Positions 7,792 through 16,500 of a stretch of 64,000 nucleotides of DNA are shown here, in pieces. Made by a program: the position numbers and the translations under genes. Positions within the stretch are counted from its first letter, which is position 1. The number at the start of each line of letters is the position of its first letter. The notes under the pieces were generated by a model. The model saw nothing but the letters and a program-made list of their open reading frames with translations, had not been told where the DNA came from and searched no databases. The DNA is from Peptococcaceae bacterium BRH_c8a (GTDB lineage: Bacteria > Bacillota > Desulfotomaculia > Desulfotomaculales > Desulfallaceae): NCBI GenBank assembly GCA_000961575.1, contig LADP01000018.1, positions 1-64,000 on the forward strand. The letters are read 5' to 3'.

Positions 7792-8034
7792 ATGTCAGTA
7801 CGCGAAACCATCAAAAAACAGATTATCGGGGCCCTTCAAGGAGCGAATTTCCCCATAGCCACTCCGGAAGCGTTACTAGCCGCTTTCCCCCAGGGAGCGG
7901 ATACAACTTGCAAGGCCGGAGACCTCGAGGTTACCGCCGGTGAAGCCGGAAAGTTTTTGACGCCCAGTGATTTTCCGTTCAATAGCGCTGAAGAATTGGC
8001 TGAAACCATCGTTAGCAGAGCCGGGCTGAAATAA
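7792..8034 (+). CDS. MTH865-like family protein
   Basis: 80 residues with an ideal AAAGGAGG ribosome site. The sequence ([18 protein letters not shown], then [10 protein letters not shown] and a C-terminal [14 protein letters not shown]) matches the small EF-hand-like MTH865 family known from methanogens and anaerobic bacteria. Its function is unknown. It has its own promoter carrying the Crp/Fnr-type dyad, so it looks like a second target of the regulator upstream. Confidence 0.75.
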   Translation: MSVRETIKKQIIGALQGANFPIATPEALLAAFPQGADTTCKAGDLEVTAGEAGKFLTPSDFPFNSAEELAETIVSRAGLK

Positions 8035-8135
8035 TAAAATTAGAGGAAGAGAAAAGATTATGTAAGTTATAGGTGTTAAGCGGCAGCCCACGAAACAATA
8101 GTTTTTAGATTCTTTAGAAAGGGGTGGCGGTTATA

Positions 8136-8240
8136 TTGGCTGTTCAAAATCAACGGGTGGGGATTACACCGGAAATATTACCGCAAAACGCCACCCTTCT
8201 TTACCACCAAAGATACCGGAACCGGCCCTAAAAGCAATTT
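8136..8240 (+). pseudogene. Relic of a histidine kinase ATPase domain
   Basis: Frame one from TTG 8136 reads NQRVGITPEILPQN, matching the G1 box region of HATPase domains (D-x-G-x-GI-PE-L). A shift near 8190 leads to PPFFTTKDTGTGP (8191-8229), the F-box and start of the G2 box. The rest of the kinase is missing. This is a frameshifted fragment, not a working gene. Confidence 0.6.
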
Positions 8241-8451
8241 TCAAGATAGACGAAACGCAAGAGAAAAGAATCAGGTTTCCTCCTGCGGCTCGTCTTTGCT
8301 CGCACTCAGCTTTTTATATGACCGTTTATTTACCCCTTTGATGAGGATATTGCACATAATAGACATTCTACGCACAAAGTTACCCTATATCTTTATTGCA
8401 ATTTTACTTATTAGGTATATATTTTTGTCAAATATTAAAAGGTTCTGTGGC
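8241..8451. other. No gene seen
   Basis: A 66-residue hydrophobic frame at 8296-8496 overlaps the end of the convergent YgbA-like gene and lacks a ribosome site. I do not support it. Confidence 0.4.
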
Positions 8452-8769
8452 TTACACTTTGGCGTTTTTTTTAACCAGGTGCCGCAGGGCATCTAGCGGG
8501 TAATAGATTACCATCCTGGGTCCGGCGTAACGCATCACTTGCTTAACCCTGTCCCGCATGATGGGTTTATAACAATGGATATGGCATCTTTCACAGGGAG
8601 GCTTTTGGGCCCCGTACCGGCACGCGTCCAGCCTTTGCCTAGCGTAGGTAATTAATTCCCGGCATTGGGGACAGGGGTTTTGCCGCCTGTGTTTGGCCCG
8701 GCAGAAAAGCCTGGTCATCTTCTCCAAGGTATCCTTCTCCCACTGGATGGGGTCTTGGCCCAAAAGCAT
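8452..8769 (-). CDS. YgbA-like 'nitrous oxide-stimulated promoter' family protein
   Basis: 105 residues from ATG 8769, preceded by GGAGGTG; an in-frame extension to 8862 lacks a site. The protein has paired cysteines CPQC (about 34-37), C at DACRYG, CERC and HCYKP, then VMRYAGPRM near the C-terminus. This is the hallmark pattern of the YgbA family, which in enterobacteria is induced by nitric oxide through NsrR. The Cys set suggests metal or Fe-S binding. Its presence beside a Crp/Fnr regulator fits a redox or nitrosative stress theme, but no matching dyad is seen at its promoter. Confidence 0.8.
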   Translation of the reverse strand: MLLGQDPIQWEKDTLEKMTRLFCRAKHRRQNPCPQCRELITYARQRLDACRYGAQKPPCERCHIHCYKPIMRDRVKQVMRYAGPRMVIYYPLDALRHLVKKNAKV

Positions 8770-9004
8770 GGTGCACCTCCGGTAGTAATGCATAAATGAC
8801 ACTTCGAGGGATATTTTTATTTTACCTACGTTAACACCCTGGTAATCTGATCGCCTGGCCAAACATCTATATTTGGAAGCACGCCGGCTCCCACCAGTTC
8901 CGGATTTAGAGGCATAAAGGAGATTATCGTAAAGTTTGCGAAGGCCGCATTATAAACAGTGTCTGCAATTCCATTTTGAACACTAACATTAAGGCCCAAT
9001 TTTT

Positions 9005-9139
9005 ATTCTCAAACTTTACTGAAATGACGGACCTTATTCTCAAACATAACTGAAACCATTCTCATACTTTAAATGAAATAGCTCAGGTAAAACCCAGTAA
9101 AATGGACAATCTCATTCTCAAACTTTATTGAAACGGACA
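9005..9139. repeat. Transposon-end repeat array, partner of 5145-5280
   Basis: Four copies of the ATTCTCAAACTTTRYTGAAA unit start at 9005, 9036, 9058 and 9114 (spacing 31, 22, 56), matching the 31, 22, 57 spacing at 5145-5274. Both arrays end in GAAACGGACA. Together with the inverted left end at 5285-5353, this array could close an element of about 3.85 kb that carries the DUF1638-Crp/Fnr-MTH865-YgbA genes. Flanking bases do not show an obvious target duplication. Confidence 0.7.
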
Positions 9140-9160
9140 GCTGTGTGAAAAAATAATTAA

Positions 9161-9220
9161 TAAAGATCAGTACTCAACAATAAAGATGCGTACTCGATAA
9201 TAAAGATGCGTACTAAACGA
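9161..9220. repeat. Three 20-bp tandem repeats
   Basis: TAAAGATSMGTACT units start exactly at 9161, 9181 and 9201. They begin right after the TGTG that follows the end array at 9139. They may be binding sites at the end of another mobile element. Confidence 0.7.
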
Positions 9221-9233
9221 ATGAAACATTCAC

Positions 9234-9275
9234 AATGCGCCACTTAATCAAAACCGATTGTGGCGCATTTTCTTT
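9234..9275 (+). terminator. Intrinsic terminator-like hairpin
   Basis: AATGCGCCAC (9234-9243) pairs perfectly with GTGGCGCATT (9260-9269), followed by a T-rich TTCTTT. No gene directly upstream on the plus strand survives. Confidence 0.65.
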
Positions 9276-9486
9276 AAAAAACACCGTAGCTTAAAAAGTA
9301 GTATATATAAAGACTTTTTAGCAACTATCTACCGGTGAGCTCCATTTATGAGTTATAATTCTTAATTAACTATTAAAGTTAACTAATTAAATTTCATTAT
9401 AACTACGTTCACTTAATGTTAAGAATTTTACAATATCTTTGGGTTGGGTGCTATAGCCGAATGGTGTGGGAGTAGTCCATACCTGT

Positions 9487-9666
9487 TTGAAAAAAGATTT
9501 TATTCAAAATCCTAAGTATCTTAAAAAAATTAAATAAAACAAAGTGTGTATTGAATGGAGAAAATTATCGTATTTAAATAATAGTAAATTTGAATGTAAA
9601 GCATTTATAGGTATATTAACTAGGTTAAAGAAATATAGGTACTTATTAATAATATTTTTTATATAA
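9487..9666 (+). pseudogene. Decayed reading frame
   Basis: One frame reads KKDFIQNPKYLKKIK, a stop at 9535, then NKVCIEWRKLSYLNNSKFE and further protein-like sequence to a stop at 9664. The continuous protein-like composition across one stop suggests a dead gene. I cannot name the family. Confidence 0.35.
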
Positions 9667-9983
9667 TATTTATCTCCAATTTTTTTATTAAAAATTTTTT
9701 TTATGTGATATTTAATTATTCTAAAATCATTTTGACTGGGTGGGTGATTTATTAAAATTCATTTGGTGTCCAATGCAATATCTATAGCAAGCCTTTGGTC
9801 ATTATTTTTATTATTAAGGTTTAAAGTTTTTATGCAATTATTATGAAAAATATAATTGTAAAGAGTTATTGGTTTATTGTTGCTTTTAGTTGGTGCAGAG
9901 GTTTCTGTAATAATTAATCTTTGTTACCTGGGAATTAAAAAGGTTCATTTATCATTTGGGAATAGAAGATAAAAAGTGCTTCC

Positions 9984-12900
9984 TTAAGCATTTATATCTC
10001 TTCGCTCCTTCGTTATCTTGTATCGATGCCCATGGTAGCTCAACCTCATGCAGCGCCTGAGCAATTCTATTGCTCTTGCTCTCTCTCCTGAATTCCGGTA
10101 GTTTTCCAAAAGAGCGTCGGCTGCCTCAAGAAAGCTGTCTTCGCACTCCAGCCTTGAGCTCTCCGCCCATAGCGCTTCCATATCGTCCAGATACCGGCCG
10201 GTATAACAGTCCACAATCCTTTTGGCGTTTGTGGGCGTAGACTGTCGCCGGAATTCGTCAACTGCCTGTTGGAACAGGTCATGATCGCAAATAATTTCAT
10301 CCATGTTCAGGCGGTATACGCCTTTTTCATATACGAAGGGATTGTCTGCTCCCAGGCTCTCAAAGGCTTGCCGGATTTCACCCCGGCGGGTGTGGAATAG
10401 GTTGGTTACATTAGCCTCGCTGTTTTCCCACAAATCGGCATAAATTTGCTCTCTAGTGACCCCCTTGCGGTGTTCCAGCAGATAAGCCAGAAGCTCGCGT
10501 GCCTTTTTTGTACGGATTTTAACGGGGCTTCCTTTATCGTAGGTGGGGGAAATATAAAAGCTTCCCAGGGTATGAATATAAACCCGTTCTGCTGTATATC
10601 CGCCATAGGACAACATTTTGCGGGTAAAATCCGGGGTGATGCTCAATTCCCCGGCCAGCTTTAAAACAGAGGCGAAGAGTGGCTTGAAACGAAGGTAATA
10701 ATGGTGTTCGAATTGGCAGCAAAGTTCTAAAAAACGCCGGGTATATTCTTTTGCAGCATCCTGATCTTTTTCCCGCAGGTAAATGGACGCTAGTCTACCA
10801 TAAGCAATAGGAGCGTAAGCAAAGCTCCCAATTTTTTCTCCTATTTGGATGCATTGTTTAAAAAAAAGCTTACATTGTTCAGGGTTTTGGTCAAGCGTGT
10901 CCAATGCGTTAGCTATACGCCCGTAGGACAAGGACTGGAAAAATGGCGTTGTTTCTTCTAATAGAGCAAGTATTTCAGAAATAGACTGCCCGGCTTTTTC
11001 TGGCTGTTCCAACAGACCTGCGCATAGACGCCATATTTTGACAAACAAAAAATGATCGCGTGTACTGCGGTTTAAAACGGCATATTCCTCCGCCTTACTC
11101 AGATAACGGTCGGCGGTTGAAAAATCAAAAGGCATTCCAAGGTATCGCTTCAAAAGCTCCGCAGAATGGAGGGTTTCCGCATGAAACAGGTAATATATGC
11201 TATACTCTTCGTAGAGTCCCAGTTGTTTCAAACGCGCCAGTTCCGTCTCCAACAAGGGCAGAACTTTTTCTTCCTGCCCGGTTATCTGGTAAGCCTTGGC
11301 CGCATAGGCCCCGATACTGTGACGCATTAGCCAATCCTGTTCTTCTGGGGGGATGGATAGGGATTTTTCATAAGTATTCACACAGTTTTTGTAATCTCCC
11401 ATGTAAAAATAAGTGGCCGTCAAATATCGCTCAAACCAGGCCTTTACATCTGCCGCTCCAGTTGTCAGGCATTGCTCCATCATTGTTTTGGTTAATTCCA
11501 AGGCTTCGGAGAGCCGGGAGGTAAGGGTAAGGTTATGGATTTTTTCAATCATCACGCCGTACCAATCCTGCATGGGTGCGTTTTGCAGCAAGGGCAGCAG
11601 AGCGTCAATACAGCGGGTGCTTTCCTCGAAGGAAACCCTATTCCGCAATACTCTGGCCATATGGGTCATGGTACGCAGATAGAGTTTCTTATCCTCACTG
11701 CTCAACTGCGGAATGGCTGTACTCAAGTACTTTTCCGCTTGATAAAAATCCCCCTGATCGGATAAGAACATGCCTTTGGCCAGCATCACTCGAGGGGACA
11801 AAGCTGCGGATTGTTCCTCCAGGAAGTCAAATTGCTTTTTCAAGCTTCGGTTACGAACCCAGTTAAAGGTGTTGCCGCCGACAATGGCAGCGATACAATC
11901 TTGGATGACATTTTCGTCATCCAAGAGCAAGGCATAATCGGCGGCCTGTTCGTAATCCTTGCTGTTATAGCAGAGGACCATGGCCTTGTACAGGGTTTCC
12001 CTTCCCAAACCATCGTCATTTTGCTGCAAGAAAGAACTGAACAGGGTATGGTAGCGGTAAGAGGTGGCAGAAACGCGTAAGGTGAAGATGTTGAGGAAAA
12101 CGAGGCTCTCCAGTATTGCCTGCGAATTACAGATTCCAAGCAGGCTGTCACAAAGCGTGACCTCCAGCACAGGCAGGCATGCGGTCGTTTTTAGAAAATA
12201 TTGCGTTTTTACGGGTAACTGCATAAAGATCTCTTTTAAAAGATAACGGTAAAGATCCCGCTCCGCATGAATCCTTGATAGGGAAGGTGTTTTGTGGCCC
12301 TTTGACGCTAAGCGGTAGGATTGTATAGCCAATGTCCAGCCCTCGGTAGCTTTGTAGGTCTCCTCGTCGAAAAAGCCCCAAAGCTGTTCAGCCTCCTCCC
12401 GGCTGAAACATAAATCATCTTTTGTGAATTCAGCAATCCTGCCGGCCATTTTCAAACGGAAAAGACCGCTCCACGGTGCATGGCGGCTGGCTATGATCAG
12501 GGAAATGTTGGGAGGGCATTCCATGGCCCAGACGGTGAGCAAATCCATTACCGTTTCGTTTTGAATCACATGAGCGTCGTCCATCAAGATGGATAATTTA
12601 ATCTGCCCGATAGCCCTCAGCAGGGCGGATAAAATGGTAGAAGCAAAGGTTTCGCTGGCGGCAAAGGGGATATAGTCCGCCGCATAAAAATCTAGCAGCC
12701 CCAGTTTGTCCCTGATGAAAGCTTCCAGATGGCGCAGGAAAAACAACGTATCACTGTCCCTCTCATCCAGCGGCAGCCAGACCACGTCACTACGGCCCTT
12801 TGCATATTGCAGTAAAAGGGTGGTTTTTCCGTACCCTGCATCCGCATGGATGTATGTTAGACTGCTGCCGGGAGGGCAAAGCTTCTCCACCAGGCGAAAA

Positions 12901-13130
12901 CGGGGAATGACCGAGCCGTCTGTCGGGTGGACGGCAATATTCTGCTTTGGCTTGATGTATCGTCCAGACTTGATTCTGGCGTCCGCCGGTTTTGGGGACG
13001 CTTCCGGGATCAGCCATGTCCAGCCATGGCGTTCCGCATCCTTGATTCTGCCTTCCTGGCAGAGGGTATGTACCCGGCGCTGGGAAATACCCCATTTTCT
13101 AGCGGCCTCTTTCGGCGTCAAATATTTCAA
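9984..13130 (-). CDS. Large MalT/SARP-like STAND transcription regulator
   Basis: 1048 residues from TTG 13130 with AGAGGTG 7 bases upstream. N-terminal excisionase/MerR-like helix-turn-helix (1-45, TPKEAARKWGISQRRVHTLC). NTPase domain with Walker A GYGKTT (99-104) and Walker B ILMDDAH (about 180). A long helical TPR region (about 400-840). C-terminal winged helix (about 849-945, KARELLAYLLEHRKGVTREQ) and BTAD-like helices (955-1030), as in SARP/AfsR regulators. Having DNA-binding folds at both ends is notable. Such proteins bind a ligand or partner through the TPRs and use nucleotide as a switch. It is divergent from the giant secreted protein gene, its likely target. Confidence 0.85.
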   Translation of the reverse strand: MKYLTPKEAARKWGISQRRVHTLCQEGRIKDAERHGWTWLIPEASPKPADARIKSGRYIKPKQNIAVHPTDGSVIPRFRLVEKLCPPGSSLTYIHADAGYGKTTLLLQYAKGRSDVVWLPLDERDSDTLFFLRHLEAFIRDKLGLLDFYAADYIPFAASETFASTILSALLRAIGQIKLSILMDDAHVIQNETVMDLLTVWAMECPPNISLIIASRHAPWSGLFRLKMAGRIAEFTKDDLCFSREEAEQLWGFFDEETYKATEGWTLAIQSYRLASKGHKTPSLSRIHAERDLYRYLLKEIFMQLPVKTQYFLKTTACLPVLEVTLCDSLLGICNSQAILESLVFLNIFTLRVSATSYRYHTLFSSFLQQNDDGLGRETLYKAMVLCYNSKDYEQAADYALLLDDENVIQDCIAAIVGGNTFNWVRNRSLKKQFDFLEEQSAALSPRVMLAKGMFLSDQGDFYQAEKYLSTAIPQLSSEDKKLYLRTMTHMARVLRNRVSFEESTRCIDALLPLLQNAPMQDWYGVMIEKIHNLTLTSRLSEALELTKTMMEQCLTTGAADVKAWFERYLTATYFYMGDYKNCVNTYEKSLSIPPEEQDWLMRHSIGAYAAKAYQITGQEEKVLPLLETELARLKQLGLYEEYSIYYLFHAETLHSAELLKRYLGMPFDFSTADRYLSKAEEYAVLNRSTRDHFLFVKIWRLCAGLLEQPEKAGQSISEILALLEETTPFFQSLSYGRIANALDTLDQNPEQCKLFFKQCIQIGEKIGSFAYAPIAYGRLASIYLREKDQDAAKEYTRRFLELCCQFEHHYYLRFKPLFASVLKLAGELSITPDFTRKMLSYGGYTAERVYIHTLGSFYISPTYDKGSPVKIRTKKARELLAYLLEHRKGVTREQIYADLWENSEANVTNLFHTRRGEIRQAFESLGADNPFVYEKGVYRLNMDEIICDHDLFQQAVDEFRRQSTPTNAKRIVDCYTGRYLDDMEALWAESSRLECEDSFLEAADALLENYRNSGERARAIELLRRCMRLSYHGHRYKITKERRDINA

Positions 13131-13552
13131 TCCGCTGCACCTCTAATATCCGTTCTTTCTCTTCACCTTTTCCTAATGTTTCTGATTATTTTCCATTATG
13201 AGCTAAACTTCGAATAATATCAATAATCATGGTGATATGTTTTAACTAACGAGATAGAATACCTGACAAGCTTCTACAGCCAAAGCAATTTTGGACAGCA
13301 ATCGCCAAATTCTCTTTTTGGTGGCAGTTTTGGTGGTAGCCGGCTTGTATAATTAATACATATACATACCACTTGTGGCCATAGCTAATGATTGTGATAA
13401 AACATTTTATGTTCATTACCGGGTGGACGATTTTCATAATGCCGACGATTAGCCAGTTAGATACTCATCAAACTCTTTTCCAGATTAAAATGATACATCT
13501 AAGGTTCGAGGAGATATCTCTGAGTGCATAAGATTTAGAGGGAGGTAGGTTT
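13131..13552. promoter_or_regulatory. Divergent control region
   Basis: This 420-bp gap separates the regulator from the secreted protein gene. A TATAAT hexamer lies at 13348-13353 on the plus strand, but no good -35 box is seen. The 63- and 78-residue minus-strand frames here have no ribosome sites. I see no clear operator dyad. Confidence 0.4.
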
Positions 13553-16500
13553 ATGTCGAGCACCCTAGCCCGCAGTGGCAGAATTCTGGCACTATTCACA
13601 GTCATTATGTTTTCTGCCGGAATGTCCATCTTCCTGCACGTGCTCCCCGCACGCGCGGAGACCAGCTGGACTGTTACAAATACCAGCGACAGCGCCAGTG
13701 ACACCGGTTCGCTGCGTTACGCGATGACGCAGGCCCAATACGAAAATGGAGGCACGATTACGTTTGCTAGCGGCCTTACCGGAACCATCCAACTTTCCGG
13801 TCCGCTGCCGACTATAGGTATAACCAGGAGCCTTACCATTGAAGGCCCCGGCGCTGAGAACCTGACGATTGACGGGCAAAACCAGTACCGCGTCTTTCAG
13901 TTTAACAGCGGCAACGTGACCATTAAGAACCTTACCGTAGCAAATGGCAAGGTAACCGGAAGCACCGGCAGTACCGGTGGCACTTGGGGCACCGGCGGCA
14001 CCGGTGGCACCGGCGCAGGGGGTGCAGTGTACAACGCCGGGACGCTGAACATATCTGGCAGCCAGTTTTCCAACAATAGTGTTACCGGCGGCACTGGTGG
14101 CACTGCCGGCAGTGCCGGCACCGGCGGCACCGGTGGCACCGGCGCAGGGGGTGTAGTGTACAACACCGGGACTTTGAACATATCTGGCAGCCAGTTTTCC
14201 AATAATAGTGCCAATGGCGGAACTGGCGGCACCGGTGGCAGTTACGACGCCGGCGGCAGAGGCGGCATCGGCGAAGGAGGGGCAGTATATAACACCGGGA
14301 CGTTGACCATTATTAACAGCCAGTTTTCTGGCAATAGCGGCACCGGCGGTACCGGCGGCAATTCTCATTATGACTACGTCAATAACGGCGGCAACGGCGA
14401 AGGTGGGGCAGTGTACAGCGCCGAGACCATGACAATATCCAACAGCCAGTTTACCGGCAATAGCGCCACCGGCGGCAAAGGTGGCTACTCTTATTATGAA
14501 AACGGCGGCAGAGGCGGCAACGGCGAAGGCGGGGCAATGTACAGCGCCGGGACCATGACTATATCCGACAGCCAGTTTTCCAGCAACATTGTGAGCGGGG
14601 GTACCCGCGGTGGTAGCCATTACGGCAGCGGCGGCAGCAACGGCGTCGGTTACGCCCAATCTATTTACAATACCGGCACAATTGCGGTCAACAAAACTGA
14701 TGGTGACGTGACCTTCGACTTTGGAAACAACAGTACTCACAACGTATTGCCAAGCGCCGGGTGGTCCACAGTGACAGCCAGCTCTGACACCGTCCCCCCA
14801 AACAGCACTGCCACAATCACGGTGACCCTGTTAGACGCCAACCAGAAGCCGATTAGCAATAAAGAGGTGATTCTGGCCGCGAACAGCGGGAGCTCAAGCA
14901 GCATAACAGGCGGCGGCATCACGAATTCGAACGGTCAAGTCACCTTTGGCGTAACCAATGCCAAGGAGGAAACGGTAACTTACACGGCAACCGAAACCAC
15001 GGACACCCCGAATATACTATTGGTTGGGACCGCCCAAGTGACTTTTGCGGTGGGTTCGGCCACCCAATTGGTGTGGCATACCACACCGTCCAACGGAACA
15101 GCGGGGACGGCCCTAGCCACGCAGCCGGTTCTTTACCTGGAGGACAGCGGCGGCAACGTGGTAATTAGCGATAACAGCACCACGGTGACGCTGACGGCTT
15201 CAGGCGGACAAACACTGATTGGCAATACGGAAACTGCTTCATCAGGTGTGGTCACCTATACGAATTTGAGTACGGAAAACGCGGGGACATTTACCCTGTC
15301 CGCCAGTGCCGGAAGCGATATCAGCAGTTCAAACGACCCACAGATAACGATTGCTCCGTCAGCGGCTTATAAACTGGCCTGGACCCCGGAACCGCCGGCC
15401 ATCGGCACCGCGGGATCTCCCTTGAGTCCTGCTCCGGCCGTTAGTCTGGAGGACCAGTACGGTAACGTAATAACCGGTGACAGCAGTTCAACAGCGACGG
15501 TGTGGTTTGCCGACGCCAACGGAGCGCCCGCGGGCGTGTCGTCCACGGTACCCCTCCAGAACGGCGTAGCTATCTTTAACGACCTGGCCATAAACCAGGC
15601 GGGCACCTACAATCTCACCCCGGCCAGCAGCCTGAGCAGCCAGTCGGGTATAATCAGCCCGGTCAGTAATCCATTTACCGTCACAGCCGGCCCGGTCGGC
15701 GCCGGGAAGTCCACGGTATCGGCAAGTTCTTCCAGCTTGACGGCGAACGGCAGCACGACTTCAACCATCACCGTGATATTAAAGGACGAATATGATAATC
15801 CCGTGAGCGGTGAAACTGTAACGCTGGAACAAGGCGGTGGACATTCGACAGTCACCGCGGTAAGTGGTGTATCGGGCGGTGACGGTACCGCTGTCTTCAA
15901 CGTGACCAATACCAGGGCGGAGGCGGTCACTTATACGGCGATGGCAGATGGGGTGACGTTAAGTCAGACAGCCACGGTGAATTTTACTGTGGGCCCGGCC
16001 GCCCAACTAGTGTGGCACACCCAACCGGGGGGAGCGGCCAGTGGTGAGTTCCTGAGTCCACAGCCGGTATTGTACCTGGAGGACCAGTACGGCAACGTGG
16101 TAACCGGCGACAGCAGCTCAACGGTGACGGTGTGGCTTACCTCCGCCAACGGGGCAACCCTGTCCGGAACGACCAGGGTTACCTTGCAGAACGGAGAGGC
16201 TGCCTTCAGTGACTTGAGCGTGAACAAAGCGGGCAGCTACACCCTGACTCCGGTCAGCAGCTTAGGCAGCCAGTTTGGTATAATCAGTCCGGTTAGCAGC
16301 TCTTTCAATATTGGCGCCGGCTCTACCAGCAGCGTTCTGCTTAGTGTATCCCCGTCCAGCGTTCCGGCTGACGGAGCCACTGCGGCCACGCTGAATGCGA
16401 CTATCTATGATAATAACAATAACCCTGTGCCAGGCACTGATGTAACTTTCTCATCCAACCTCGGCAGCATAGGGACTCCAAGTACGGTGGTTAGCGACAT

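Larger units (their letters stand above)
8880..9983. other. 1.1-kb AT-rich gap with mobile-element debris
   Basis: Contains the end-repeat array (9005-9133), a tandem 20-bp repeat (9161-9220), a terminator (9234-9275) and a broken reading frame (9487-9666). The remainder is strongly AT-rich with no convincing gene. Confidence 0.6.

Noticed and set aside
8296-8496. 66-residue hydrophobic frame
   Set aside because: No ribosome site and a 3' overlap with the convergent YgbA-like gene.
9005-9220. CRISPR array
   Set aside because: Units of 20 bp with spacing of 20-57 bp, no constant spacers and no cas genes; the match to the 5145 array and the TGT/ACA ends fit transposon ends better.
11060-12246. 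Several plus-strand frames of 60-150 residues
   Set aside because: They are opposite the regulator gene, have no ribosome sites or recognisable domains, and overlap one another.
13988-14660. CRISPR-like repeat periodicity
   Set aside because: The repeats are translated, GC-rich and variable in length within a single reading frame of a secreted protein.
13592-14740. 382-residue open frame on the minus strand
   Set aside because: It lies opposite the Gly-rich repeats of the secreted protein; the low-complexity Ala/Gly/Thr composition is the mirror of the GGC-rich repeat, with no start signals.
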